Origin: Limnohabitans sp. MMS-10A-192
GTDB lineage: Bacteria; Pseudomonadota; Gammaproteobacteria; Burkholderiales; Burkholderiaceae_C
NCBI RefSeq assembly: GCF_003063335.1
Contig: NZ_NERX01000005.1
Location: 1-64,000, forward strand
Length of the DNA stretch: 64,000 nucleotides
Direction: 5' to 3'
A model generated the notes under the pieces. The model saw only the letters and a list, made by a program, of their open reading frames with translations. It had not been told where the DNA came from and made no database searches. Below are positions 7,762 to 17,990 of the stretch, piece by piece (position 1 is the stretch's first letter; the number at the start of each line of letters is the position of its first letter). A program made the position numbers and the translations under genes.

Positions 7762-10700
7762 ATGTCCGGTTTTGCCATGTCCCGTTTTGCCGCCCACCAT
7801 TTGGTTTTGCGCCCCAGCGTCTTGGCTTTGATGGCCGCAGGTTGTTTGTCAGCATCTTTAGGCCATGCGCAGTCTTTGCCCGCAGGCACCTTGCCCGTGC
7901 CGGCGGCCAACTGGCTGCAAAAGGGCCAGCGGCCAGACTATGTGGTCAACGGCCAAGCCGCGCAGGTCAACCTCAAGGGCCCCGCCACGGTGCTCAACTG
8001 GAACAGCCTGGATGTGGGCAAAGACGCCCGCTTGACCTTCAACATGGTCAACAACACCGACAGGGTGTTGAACCAAGTGACTGGCGGTGCGATCAACAAC
8101 CGCACCACGATCGACGGCATGCTCAAGTCCAACGGGCAGGTGTACATCTACAACCCCAATGGCATTGTGTTTTCCAAAACCGCCACGGTGGACGTGAACG
8201 CGCTGGTGGCCAGCAGCTTGAAGATCGATGACCAGCGCTTCATGGATGGTTTGTTGTCGCCCTCGGTGCAGGCGCAAATGCAAGCCGACAGCACATTGGG
8301 CCGTTTGCCCGGTGCGGTGGTGGTGCAGGGCGATGCCGAAGGTGGTGTGCTGCAGCAAGCGGCCATCACGGCAGCCAAAAATGGTTTCATTTTGTTGGCG
8401 GCCCCCACGGTCAGCAACGCTGGCAAGCTGAGCGCGCCCGATGGCCAGGTGGCCTTGGCAGCGGGAACACGTGTGTTTTTGGCGGCGCCCAGCAACGCAG
8501 CCATGCGTGGTTTGTTGGTGGAGGTGGGCAGCCAAGACCTGGCCGCGTTGGCGGGGCAACAAGATTTCAAACCCACAGCCAGCAACGAGGCCTTGGGCAG
8601 TGTGGATGTCAAGCACGGCAATGCCACGATGGTGGGCCGCATCGTCAACCAGCTGGGTCTGGTCTCGGCCAACACCTCGGTCAGCTTGAACGGCTCCATT
8701 TATTTGAAGGCCCAAGACAACGCCATCAAGCAAAGCGCCGAATCGCCGGCCATGGCGCAATCGGGTGGGCAACTTTTGCTGGGCACAGGCAGCCAGCACC
8801 TGATCACGCCTGACGTGCAAGACACAGCCACAGCCATCAAGAGTGCGGGTTACAAGGCATCTGAGGTGCAATTGGCTGGGCAAAGCATCGTGCTCGAATC
8901 GGGCAGCTTGGTGCGGGCCGCCGGGGGCAATGTGAGCGTGCTGGCCAAAGACAATCCAGCCTCGAGTGTGGCTGTGGCCAATGCCAGCCGCGTTGTGTTG
9001 ATGCCGGGCAGCGAGATCGATGTCTCGGGCAGCGCCGGTGTGCAAAAGGCCATGGAAAGCAACGTCATCACCGCCGAGCTGCGCGGTGGTGAGCTGGCCG
9101 ACAACTTGTTGTTGCGCAATTCGAGCTTGCGCGGGCAAAGCGTGCAACTGGACCTGCGCAAAGCCAGCACGGTCACGCTGGCCAATGTGCAAGGCTATGT
9201 GGACCAACAAGCGGTCACGGTGGGCGAGTTCACGGCCACGGGCGGTGCGGTCAGCATCAGCGCTGAGGGGCAGGTGCAGTTGCAGGCGGGCAGCAAGGTG
9301 AATGTGTCGGGCGGATCACTCGACTACCAAGCTGGCCATGTGAACACCACCAAGCTGAGCTTGGCGGGCAAGCTGTATGACTTTGAGACGGCCCCTGCCA
9401 ATTTGGCCTACGCCAGCTTGGTGAATCTGGACAACAGCTCCAGCAATTTTGAGGCGGGCTACCGCCAAGGTATGAATGCGGGCAGCGTGTCGATCTCCGC
9501 GCCCAAGTTCGCGCTGGAGGGCACTTTGCAAGGCCAAGTGTCGCCAGGCGTGAACCAACGCAATTTGGCTGCATCGGACGCACCCAAGGGCGCCGCACTG
9601 ACCCTGGGCGTGATGGATGTCGCCGGGCGCGATGACCGTCAGTTTTTGCTGAACAAGGCAGACGGGATGAGCGGTCTGGACGTGCAGGGCTTGGCGAAGG
9701 ACCAAGGCTTTCGCAGCTTCAACCTGAGTCTGCAAGGGCCGGTCGCGGTGCAGACCGATTTGAACTTGCCCGCCATGACGCAAGTGAAGGTGAGCACGCC
9801 GGGCGATGTGCAGTGGGGCGGATTTTCACAGCAAGCACTGTTCGGGGGCTCGGTCAATTCGGCAGGTGGTTCGGTCACGGTATCGGGTTTGAATGTCAAC
9901 GTCGCACCCGGGGTGGATTTTGATTTGGCAGGGCGCTGGGTCAATGACGCGGCCTGGGTGGCTGCCCAAGGCGATGGCCTGAGCGCTGCATTGCCGTCCT
10001 ATGCCATCAAGGGTGGCAGTTTGTCTTTGTCTGGAAACCGGGTGCGTTTGGATGACGGTGTAGCGGTGGACGTGTCGGGTGGCGCCTGGATGGGCACCAA
10101 CGGCAAAGTGACGGCGGGCGATGCAGGCAGCATCAGCCTGACTTCACGGTCGGGCTTGAACACGCTGGACACGGCTTTGAGGTTGGGTGACGGCATTGAG
10201 CTCGCGGGCTATGGCCTCAAATCAGGCGGCAGGTTGACTTTGGCCGGTCGCAACGTGTGGGTAGGGCTGAAAGGCGATGCCGCCCAAAGTGCCCAGGCAG
10301 CGGGTGACCTGGTGCTGAGCCCTGAATTCCTCAAGCAAGGCGGTTTTGCGGCGGTGAGTTTGACGGCCAATGGCAATCTGACCATGATGCCGGGCACGCA
10401 ACTGGCCATGAGTCCTGAGCAATGGCAGTTACCGCTGGACGCGGTGCAAAAATCATCTTCGGCCATGGGCGATGTGGCCAGCTTGGTACAACTGCCTTTG
10501 GTTGGCGCCAGCGGCGTGGCCGTGCGGCCAGGCAGCAGCTTGAGCCTGCGGGCCAGCAGTGCCAACCTGAGCGAAGCCGAGAATGCTTTGGGTCGCGTAC
10601 AGGTGGGCGCAGGCGCGCTGCTGGCGCTGGACCCGGGTGCCGATGCCAGCAAGCCTTCGGTGTTGAATCTGTCGGCCACCAATGGTGTTGCGGTGGATGG

Positions 10701-13700
10701 ACGCTTGCAAGTGCCGGCCGGTCAGGTCAATCTGTCGCTGGACTCGAGCTTGTTGCCCAGCCAAATTCATGTCTCCAAGGATGCCCGCATCGACGTGTCA
10801 GGCACCGCTGCCCGTGTATGGGTGGAAGGCACAGGTTTGGCAACGGGCGAGGTGCTGGACGGCGGCAGCATCCGCATCAACGGCAACACGGGTACGGTGC
10901 GCTTGGATACGGGCTCGGTGTTGGCTGTGAATGGCGGCCAGACCGAGCGCGCAGTGCAGCTCAAAAGCCTGGGTGTGTTGACCGATCCCCGAGTGGTACA
11001 CAGCAATGCGGGTACGGTGGACATTCGCAGCAGTCAGGGTATTTGGCAGGGCAGCACGCTGCAAGGCCATGCGGGTGGCACGGCCCAAGGCGCTGGTCTG
11101 AGCGTGACCTTGGACAGCCCCACACAGCTTGCTCAAGGGGAGCCGGATCGGGTGGTCCAACTGGTCAATCAGTTGTCTGGCATGCCTGACGATTTGAATG
11201 GCAAGGCCTATGTGCCGGTGCGTGATTTGTCTGCAAGCGGTGTCACACGCCTGGCCGTGAAAAGCCAAAACCAGATCGCGCTGGGCGATGGTTTGAATGT
11301 GGCCTTGGCGTCTTCGCTGACCCTGGATGCCCCGCAATTGGTGGCCGCTGAAGGCACGCAGTCGGCCCGTTTGGCCGCCCCTTATGTGAGTTTGGGCAAC
11401 AACGATGCGCGTTACCAAGACAACGCAGGCTTGGCCGCAGATGGCACCGCCAGCTTGACGGTGCAGGCCACCACGCTGGACTTGCAAGGCCAAATGGCGA
11501 CGCAAGGCTTTGGCCAGGTGAATTTGCAGGCCACGGGCGACATTCGCTTGGTGGGCCTGAGCCCAGACGATGTGAGCGCACCAGGGGCCGCTGCCTTGAC
11601 GGGGCGGCTGGAAACGGGTCATGCCCTGAACATCAAGGCGCAGCAAATTTACCCCAGCACATTGACGCAGTTTGAGCTGGCGCTGCATGCCGATGCGCAG
11701 CCCAGCCGTGTGAGTATTTCAGGTCAGCCGGGCAGTGCTGGCCCGGTCTTGTCGGCCGCTGGTGTGGTCATCGTGCGTGCCGACCAGATTGAGCAGGGTG
11801 GGCGATTCTTGGCGCCGCAAGGGCAGATCCGGCTGTTGGCCAACGAGTCGGTGGTGTTCACGCCCGGCAGTGTGACCTCGGTGGCGGGTAACGCGGCCAC
11901 GCCTGTGCTGTTGGGTCGCATGACCAATGGCACCGATTGGACTTACACCCTGGCCAACAGCAAAGAGCTGAAACTGACCAGCAGCTATGCGCCCAATGCG
12001 GCGTTGGGCGAGTTGCGTTTGCCCAGCAAAACCATCGAAGTCCAAGCGCCTGTGGTGCAGCAGCAGGCCGGGGCGGTGCTGGACTTGAGCGGTGGTGGTC
12101 AAGTCAAGACCTATGACTTTGTGCCGGGTCCAGGGGGCTCGCAAGACATTTTGCAAAAGTCTTTTGCGGTCTTGCCAGGCTTTAGCGCGCCGGTGGCACC
12201 GCTCGATGTGTACGAGGGCACGGCTGGTTTGCGCGTGGGTGATCAGGTGTATTTTTCAGGCGTGCCAGGCTTGGCGGCGGGCACCTACACCTTGCTGCCC
12301 GGTCACTACGCTTTGTTGCCAGGTGGTTTTGCGGTGCAAGCCCAATCGGGCTTGCGTGACATGAGCGCGGGCAGCAATGTGAAAAACCAGGACGGGTCTT
12401 ACACCGTGTCGGGTTACCGAAGCAACAGCACGGATGGGCGTGGGGATACTCGCACCTCTGGTTTCAGGGTTTTGCCAGCCGAGGTGATTGCCAAGAGCAG
12501 CGAATTCAAGCTGTACAGCGCGGACGATTACTTCCAGGCCGAGGCCGTGCGCAAAGGCGTGAGCGACCCTGCCTTGCCTGCTGATGCGGGTCATTTGAGT
12601 ATTCAGGTCTTGGCAGCGCAGAGCGCGCAAATGGCTTCATCTTTGAGCTTGCAAGGCGAGACCCGCTTGGGCGCGGCCCAAGGCCAGCGCGGTACGGCCG
12701 ATGTCTCTGCACCCAACCTTGATGTGATCAGCTACAAGAGCAACAACCCGTCCCAGAAAGTTCAGGTCTTGGCCAGCGAGTTGATGGGCTTGGGGGCTGA
12801 GAGTGTGCTCTTGGGTGGACAGCGCACATGGGCAGCCGATGGGGTGCATGTGCAGGCCACCGCCGATACGCTGCGATTGAACAACAGTGCGCAGGCATTG
12901 CAAGGCCCAGAGTGGTTGCTGGCGGCCCGCAACAGCCTGGAAGTGACGGGGCTGGCGCAGGTACAAGCCACCGGCACGGTGAGCCACCCGGTGCAACCCT
13001 TGTGGTTGGATGCTGCCGATAGCCGACAAGATGGTGCCTTGGTGGCGCTGAGTGCGGCCAAAGGCCTGACCGTGACCCGCGAGGCCGGCTTGCCCGCTGC
13101 GCAAGGGCGCGTGGATCTGGCCAGCGGTGCCAGCTTGGGCGCGACCGGTTCGGCCTGGCTGGAAGCGGCGGTGGGCATGCGCTTGCAAGGCGGTTTGAAT
13201 TTGAGCCGGGGTGCTGATTTGGGCCTGAGTGCGCCGCAAATCACACTGGGCGACAGCGCCCCCGATGTGGCCGGTGTGGCCAGCCTGAAAGGCGCCAACC
13301 TGGCCATGCTGAACCGTCTGGACAGCTTGACTTTGCGCAGCGATGGCGGCATCGGTGTGTATGGCAATGGTTCTGATGCTGTGACGGTGGGCACGGGTTC
13401 TTTGAAAAATTTGACGGTCAGCGCCCCTGCTCTGGAAGGCCATGGCCAAAGTTTGACGCTGAACGCCGACGTGGTGACTTTGGCCGGTGCTGCCGATGGG
13501 GCAGCCCACGACCCCAAGCCCATGGCTGGAAGTCTGACGGTCAATGCCAAACAAGTGCTGCTGGGCGCGGGCCGTCTGGATGTGTTGGGTTTTGACCAAG
13601 TGTCACTGCAGTCGCAGGGCGATGTGGTGGCCACAGCGGCTGACGGGCAGTTGCAGTCCGCCGGCGCGGTGACGGTGTCGGCCTCGCGTTTGGCCACGCT

Positions 13701-16700
13701 GGATGGCGCGGCGGCCGTGCTGACGGCAGGCGGTGATTTGAAGCTGCAGGGCAATGACCGTGCAGCGTCTGCCCAGGCGCTGGGCTTGGGCGGCGCCTGG
13801 ACTTTGCAGGGGCGCAATGTGGGCATTGACACGATGGTGTCTGCCCCCTCGGGCCGCATTGTGGTGCAGGCATCGGGTGAGGCGACCACGGGCGTCACGG
13901 TGGGCACCGGTCAGCTGGATGTGCATGGCGTGACCAAGAACTTTGGCAGTGGCCACGCGTACACGCCGGCGGGCAGCGTGGTGCTGGACGGCGGTGCCGC
14001 TGCGGTGACGCTGTCGGCTCAGTCGGTGGTGGATGTGAGCGCTCAAGGCGCCGATGCGGGCAGCTTGCAAGTGACGGCGGCCAACACGCAAAAAGGCGCC
14101 TTCAACCTGCTTGGGCAATTGAAAGGCGCGGCCGAAGTTGCCGCAGACAGTGGGCTGGCCCGTGCGCCTTTGCAGGGCAGCTTCAGTCTGTATGTGGGTC
14201 AGATCGAGAATGCGGCGGCATTTGATGCCTTGAACGCCAAATTGAATGCGGCCGGCATGACCGCCTCGCGCGAGGTGCGTGTGCGCCAGGGCGATGTGAC
14301 GCTGAGCGCCAGCGGGCGCATGCAGGCGCATGCGATTTCGGTCGCGGTGGACCAGGGTAATTTGACGGTGGCCGGTGAACTGGATGCCCGTGGTGCCCAA
14401 GGCGGACGGATTGATTTGTACGCCAGTCAGGCGCAGGCGTCAGGCAAGCAGGGCCAATTGACCTTGGCCTCAACCGCCGTGTTGCGTGCAAATGCGACCC
14501 AAGCAGCGCAGACCGATGCAGGCTCTGCAGGCGATGGCGGTGCGGTGGTGTTGGGTGTGTCCAATGCGGACGGTTTGGCACCCGCAGCGACCGACAAGGG
14601 CGCGAGTATTTCGATGCAAGCGGGCTCGAAGATGGATGTGTCGGGTTTGGGATCAGGACAAAACGGTACGGTGACTTTGCGCGCCCCCCGCACGGCCAAC
14701 GACAGCGATGTGGCGGTGGCGCAGTTCAAGACCACCGTGACGGGCAGTCGCGATACGGTGATCGAGGCGGTCAAAACCTACCAGGCGGAAAGCATCAGCG
14801 AGTTGGCCGATTCAGACAGCAATTTGAATGCGGGCAGTGCCGGCAAGATGGCTGGGGACGCCACGCGCTTCATGTGGGGGCGCTCTGGCGTTCTGGCGCG
14901 TTTGCAGGCCCCCAGTGGTTTGCGTTTGACGCCGGGCATTGAGGTTCGGTCGGCGGGTGATCTGACGGTGTCGGTCAACGAGCAAGCGGTGAATGTGTCT
15001 GAGCGCGGCTGGGACCTGAACACCTGGCGCATGGAAGGCGAAGCCGGTGCCTTGACTTTGCGTGCGCAAGGCCATTTGAATGTGCAGGGATCGATCAGCG
15101 ATGGCTTCGTGAACAACGGATTTGCCATGCCGCTGTGGGCGTTGGACAGTTCACTCAAGTCCTGGAATATGCGCTTGGTGGGGGGGGCTGATGTGTCGGC
15201 AGCCAAACCAACACAGACGTTGCAGGGTGCAGGTGATGTGTCGCTGCAATATGCCCGGCCGGTGCTTGAAGGCGATGTGCCGGTGGCCTTGGTGCGCACG
15301 GGCACGGGCAGCATCGATGTGGCTGCAGGCCGCAGCGTGGTGCTGGGCTCGGCGGTTTGGCGCGACCCGGACGGCGATGCGTCTTTGGACCGGAGCTATG
15401 GTGCCGCTGTTTACACCGCTGGTTATGCGGGCGATTTGACAGGCAGTGGCTTTGCCTTGCCACAGAACGAACGTAATTCTGTGTACGGCGACAACACACT
15501 GACACCCGCCGCATTTGGCCGCCAAGGTGGGGCGATTCGCATTGAGGCCGGGCAGGACGTGCAAGGCGCTGTGGTGCCGCAGTTGGTCAACGATTGGTTG
15601 TTCCGACAGGGCAGCAGCCGTTTGGCTGAAGACGGTGTGACGCGGGTGTTTGATGGTGCGAACACCGCTTGGTGGGCGCGTCCTGATTATTTGGGTACAG
15701 GCATTGCCACTTTGGCTGGCGGAGATGTTCAGATCCGCGCGGGTGGTTCGGTCAAGGATGTGTTGGCGAGTGTCGCCAGCAATGCCTACATGGCTGCAGG
15801 GTCAGATGGCGTGGTGCAGGCGAGTCGTTTTGTGGAGCAAGGCGGCGGCAACTTGCGTGTGAATGCGGGCCAGGACATTTTGGGCGGTCAGTATTACGCG
15901 CAAAAGGGCAGCTTGACCCTGCGTGCTGGGCAAAACATTGCGGCTGGATCGCTCAAGGGCTTTGATGTGATGGCGCCCGAGCAGCTGGATGCCAATGGCG
16001 ATGCGGTGGATGTGTACACCGCACTCAAGCCGGTTCTGGCTTTGGGCGATGGCACGGCGGATGTGACGGCCGGGCGCAGTGTGGGCGTTGAGGCGGTTTA
16101 CAACCCTACGCTGGTGCGGCAGAACCTCACGAACCTGAAGGAGGTCACGCAGTCCAGCGCCTTCATGAGCTATGGCGCCAGCAGCGGTGTGCGCATGACG
16201 GCTGTGGGCGGCGGTGTGACGCTGACCAACAACGGTTTGTTGCTGGCCAATTTGAGCGCTGAATTGCCCAGTTATGACGCTGTGGGGCAGCTGCTCAACC
16301 CGATGTATGTGTTGGCACCTGGTCAAGTCAAGGCGGTGGCCTTGGGCGGTGATGTGCGGGTGCAAGACGGCATGGGTTTGGCTGCAGCAGCCGCGGGCCA
16401 GCTGGAATTGATGGCCAAAGGCTCGGTGAGTCTGGCCGCTTATGGTCCCTTGTACAGTGGCTTGGTGATGTTGGACCATGACCCGGCTGCCGTGTCTTTG
16501 CCCATCGCGCCAATGACCATGGATGCGCCCCTGCTGAATTTGTTGGCAGGCCGACGCAACAACACTCTGGCCGGTCATACGCCAGGGCAGTTGCATGCGG
16601 CCGATGCGCAGTCGGTGCGTTTGGTGGCGCTGGAGGGCGATGTGCTCGCCGAGGCGCCGCCATCGACAGACCGGTCTTATGGCACGGCTTTGTTGAATTT

Positions 16701-17943
16701 GCCTAAAAAAGCTGAAATTTTGGCGGGCCGCGATGTGCGCAATCTGGGTTTTGCGGTTCAGCACAACCGCAGCACCGATGAGACTTGGGTGATGGCGGGC
16801 CGCGATGTGGTGGACAGCACCGACCCGGACAAAGAAAACCCGGTCAAGCATGTGGTCACGGGTCAGGGCCTTTTGGCCCTGGTGGCTGGGCGCGACATCG
16901 ATCTGGGCAACAGCAAAGGTGTGGTGACGCGCGGAAATCTGGACAACGCGTATTTGCCAGATGGTGGCGCTGCGATCATGGCCCTGGCCGGTGCCAGCTT
17001 GCCCGAAGCAGATGCAGCGACCACACCGGTGGCGCTGGAGAAAAAATCAGCGGCCTTTGTGGACGGTGTGGTCGATGCGGCCAAAGATGGCTTGGCTGCG
17101 TTTGACAAAGCGATTGCCGACCGCTATGCCGTCAACACGCTCAAGGGCGGCAACATTTTGGTGTACGGCAGCCAGTTCAAAACCGAGCAGGGGGGCGCTT
17201 TGGACTTGATGGCGCCCAAGGGCTCGGTGGTGGCGGGTTTGTCGAGCATCCCGTTTTATTTGCAGAGCAAGGCGGCGTCTGAAAACGGCATTTTCACGGT
17301 GCGTGGCGGAGAGATCCGGGTGCTGGTGGGGCAGGACTTCATCGTCAACCAAGGCCGCGTCTTCACGCTGGGCGGTGGCGACATCACCATGATTTCGCAG
17401 TACGGCAACATCGACGCGGGACGGGGCAGCAAGACGGCTTCGTCGGCGCCGCCGCCTCTGCTGACGACCGATGCCAGTGGCAACACCAAGATCGATATTT
17501 CAGGCTCCATTTCGGGATCGGGCATTGCAACGCTTCAAACATCGGACAAGCAAGCAGCCAGTGACGTGGTGGCCTTGGCACCGCGCGGTATTTTTGATGC
17601 GGGCGATGCGGGTGTGCGCTCAACGGGCAAGGTGCAGATTGAGGCGGCCGTGGTGTTGAACTCGAACAACATTTCTGCAGCTGGGGGAGTGGCGGGTGCG
17701 GTGGTGGTGGACAGTGGCGCAGCCCCTGCGCCGGCCGCTGCCAGCAATACCAGCGCCACGCCAGATGCTTCGCGTGCAGCGACGGCCACGGCGGCTCAGA
17801 GCTTGACCTTGTCGGTCGATGTGGTGGGCTATGGCTCGGAGGCTTCGGCCGATGAGGATGGCGAGGAAGGCGACGGCAAAAAGAAAAAGAAAAGCAGTGG
17901 TGATTCAAGTGGTGAGGTGACTGACAAGTCACCACGCAAATGA
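7762..17943 (+). CDS. Giant filamentous hemagglutinin-like TpsA exoprotein (DUF3739 type)
   Basis: A 3393-residue surface or secreted protein exported by the adjacent TpsB. An N-terminal signal region ends near SLGHAQS; the two-partner secretion domain covers about residues 37-165 and contains NRTTIDG and the hallmark NPNGIVFSK. The rest is repetitive beta-helix sequence (recurrent LxVxAxG-type strands), and the C-terminal third resembles the DUF3739 region of filamentous-haemagglutinin-family proteins. Cysteine is almost absent; the only one I noticed is in the signal peptide. The C-terminus is an unusual acidic then Lys-rich tail (DEDGEEGDGKKKKKSSGD). No toxin domain, VENN motif or immunity gene follows, so a contact-dependent inhibition system is not supported. 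It is followed by the ExbB-lectin/ExbD/TonB-like genes, suggesting a role in an energised surface complex. Confidence 0.92.
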   Translation: MSGFAMSRFAAHHLVLRPSVLALMAAGCLSASLGHAQSLPAGTLPVPAANWLQKGQRPDYVVNGQAAQVNLKGPATVLNWNSLDVGKDARLTFNMVNNTDRVLNQVTGGAINNRTTIDGMLKSNGQVYIYNPNGIVFSKTATVDVNALVASSLKIDDQRFMDGLLSPSVQAQMQADSTLGRLPGAVVVQGDAEGGVLQQAAITAAKNGFILLAAPTVSNAGKLSAPDGQVALAAGTRVFLAAPSNAAMRGLLVEVGSQDLAALAGQQDFKPTASNEALGSVDVKHGNATMVGRIVNQLGLVSANTSVSLNGSIYLKAQDNAIKQSAESPAMAQSGGQLLLGTGSQHLITPDVQDTATAIKSAGYKASEVQLAGQSIVLESGSLVRAAGGNVSVLAKDNPASSVAVANASRVVLMPGSEIDVSGSAGVQKAMESNVITAELRGGELADNLLLRNSSLRGQSVQLDLRKASTVTLANVQGYVDQQAVTVGEFTATGGAVSISAEGQVQLQAGSKVNVSGGSLDYQAGHVNTTKLSLAGKLYDFETAPANLAYASLVNLDNSSSNFEAGYRQGMNAGSVSISAPKFALEGTLQGQVSPGVNQRNLAASDAPKGAALTLGVMDVAGRDDRQFLLNKADGMSGLDVQGLAKDQGFRSFNLSLQGPVAVQTDLNLPAMTQVKVSTPGDVQWGGFSQQALFGGSVNSAGGSVTVSGLNVNVAPGVDFDLAGRWVNDAAWVAAQGDGLSAALPSYAIKGGSLSLSGNRVRLDDGVAVDVSGGAWMGTNGKVTAGDAGSISLTSRSGLNTLDTALRLGDGIELAGYGLKSGGRLTLAGRNVWVGLKGDAAQSAQAAGDLVLSPEFLKQGGFAAVSLTANGNLTMMPGTQLAMSPEQWQLPLDAVQKSSSAMGDVASLVQLPLVGASGVAVRPGSSLSLRASSANLSEAENALGRVQVGAGALLALDPGADASKPSVLNLSATNGVAVDGRLQVPAGQVNLSLDSSLLPSQIHVSKDARIDVSGTAARVWVEGTGLATGEVLDGGSIRINGNTGTVRLDTGSVLAVNGGQTERAVQLKSLGVLTDPRVVHSNAGTVDIRSSQGIWQGSTLQGHAGGTAQGAGLSVTLDSPTQLAQGEPDRVVQLVNQLSGMPDDLNGKAYVPVRDLSASGVTRLAVKSQNQIALGDGLNVALASSLTLDAPQLVAAEGTQSARLAAPYVSLGNNDARYQDNAGLAADGTASLTVQATTLDLQGQMATQGFGQVNLQATGDIRLVGLSPDDVSAPGAAALTGRLETGHALNIKAQQIYPSTLTQFELALHADAQPSRVSISGQPGSAGPVLSAAGVVIVRADQIEQGGRFLAPQGQIRLLANESVVFTPGSVTSVAGNAATPVLLGRMTNGTDWTYTLANSKELKLTSSYAPNAALGELRLPSKTIEVQAPVVQQQAGAVLDLSGGGQVKTYDFVPGPGGSQDILQKSFAVLPGFSAPVAPLDVYEGTAGLRVGDQVYFSGVPGLAAGTYTLLPGHYALLPGGFAVQAQSGLRDMSAGSNVKNQDGSYTVSGYRSNSTDGRGDTRTSGFRVLPAEVIAKSSEFKLYSADDYFQAEAVRKGVSDPALPADAGHLSIQVLAAQSAQMASSLSLQGETRLGAAQGQRGTADVSAPNLDVISYKSNNPSQKVQVLASELMGLGAESVLLGGQRTWAADGVHVQATADTLRLNNSAQALQGPEWLLAARNSLEVTGLAQVQATGTVSHPVQPLWLDAADSRQDGALVALSAAKGLTVTREAGLPAAQGRVDLASGASLGATGSAWLEAAVGMRLQGGLNLSRGADLGLSAPQITLGDSAPDVAGVASLKGANLAMLNRLDSLTLRSDGGIGVYGNGSDAVTVGTGSLKNLTVSAPALEGHGQSLTLNADVVTLAGAADGAAHDPKPMAGSLTVNAKQVLLGAGRLDVLGFDQVSLQSQGDVVATAADGQLQSAGAVTVSASRLATLDGAAAVLTAGGDLKLQGNDRAASAQALGLGGAWTLQGRNVGIDTMVSAPSGRIVVQASGEATTGVTVGTGQLDVHGVTKNFGSGHAYTPAGSVVLDGGAAAVTLSAQSVVDVSAQGADAGSLQVTAANTQKGAFNLLGQLKGAAEVAADSGLARAPLQGSFSLYVGQIENAAAFDALNAKLNAAGMTASREVRVRQGDVTLSASGRMQAHAISVAVDQGNLTVAGELDARGAQGGRIDLYASQAQASGKQGQLTLASTAVLRANATQAAQTDAGSAGDGGAVVLGVSNADGLAPAATDKGASISMQAGSKMDVSGLGSGQNGTVTLRAPRTANDSDVAVAQFKTTVTGSRDTVIEAVKTYQAESISELADSDSNLNAGSAGKMAGDATRFMWGRSGVLARLQAPSGLRLTPGIEVRSAGDLTVSVNEQAVNVSERGWDLNTWRMEGEAGALTLRAQGHLNVQGSISDGFVNNGFAMPLWALDSSLKSWNMRLVGGADVSAAKPTQTLQGAGDVSLQYARPVLEGDVPVALVRTGTGSIDVAAGRSVVLGSAVWRDPDGDASLDRSYGAAVYTAGYAGDLTGSGFALPQNERNSVYGDNTLTPAAFGRQGGAIRIEAGQDVQGAVVPQLVNDWLFRQGSSRLAEDGVTRVFDGANTAWWARPDYLGTGIATLAGGDVQIRAGGSVKDVLASVASNAYMAAGSDGVVQASRFVEQGGGNLRVNAGQDILGGQYYAQKGSLTLRAGQNIAAGSLKGFDVMAPEQLDANGDAVDVYTALKPVLALGDGTADVTAGRSVGVEAVYNPTLVRQNLTNLKEVTQSSAFMSYGASSGVRMTAVGGGVTLTNNGLLLANLSAELPSYDAVGQLLNPMYVLAPGQVKAVALGGDVRVQDGMGLAAAAAGQLELMAKGSVSLAAYGPLYSGLVMLDHDPAAVSLPIAPMTMDAPLLNLLAGRRNNTLAGHTPGQLHAADAQSVRLVALEGDVLAEAPPSTDRSYGTALLNLPKKAEILAGRDVRNLGFAVQHNRSTDETWVMAGRDVVDSTDPDKENPVKHVVTGQGLLALVAGRDIDLGNSKGVVTRGNLDNAYLPDGGAAIMALAGASLPEADAATTPVALEKKSAAFVDGVVDAAKDGLAAFDKAIADRYAVNTLKGGNILVYGSQFKTEQGGALDLMAPKGSVVAGLSSIPFYLQSKAASENGIFTVRGGEIRVLVGQDFIVNQGRVFTLGGGDITMISQYGNIDAGRGSKTASSAPPPLLTTDASGNTKIDISGSISGSGIATLQTSDKQAASDVVALAPRGIFDAGDAGVRSTGKVQIEAAVVLNSNNISAAGGVAGAVVVDSGAAPAPAAASNTSATPDASRAATATAAQSLTLSVDVVGYGSEASADEDGEEGDGKKKKKSSGDSSGEVTDKSPRK

Positions 17944-17990
17944 ACGCCAGGATGAATTGATTGATTGAAACTTTTGGGTGGTGAACTGTT

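Noticed and set aside
7762..17943. A contact-dependent inhibition (CdiA) reading of the giant exoprotein
   Set aside because: No VENN or similar boundary motif, no C-terminal toxin domain and no small immunity gene downstream.
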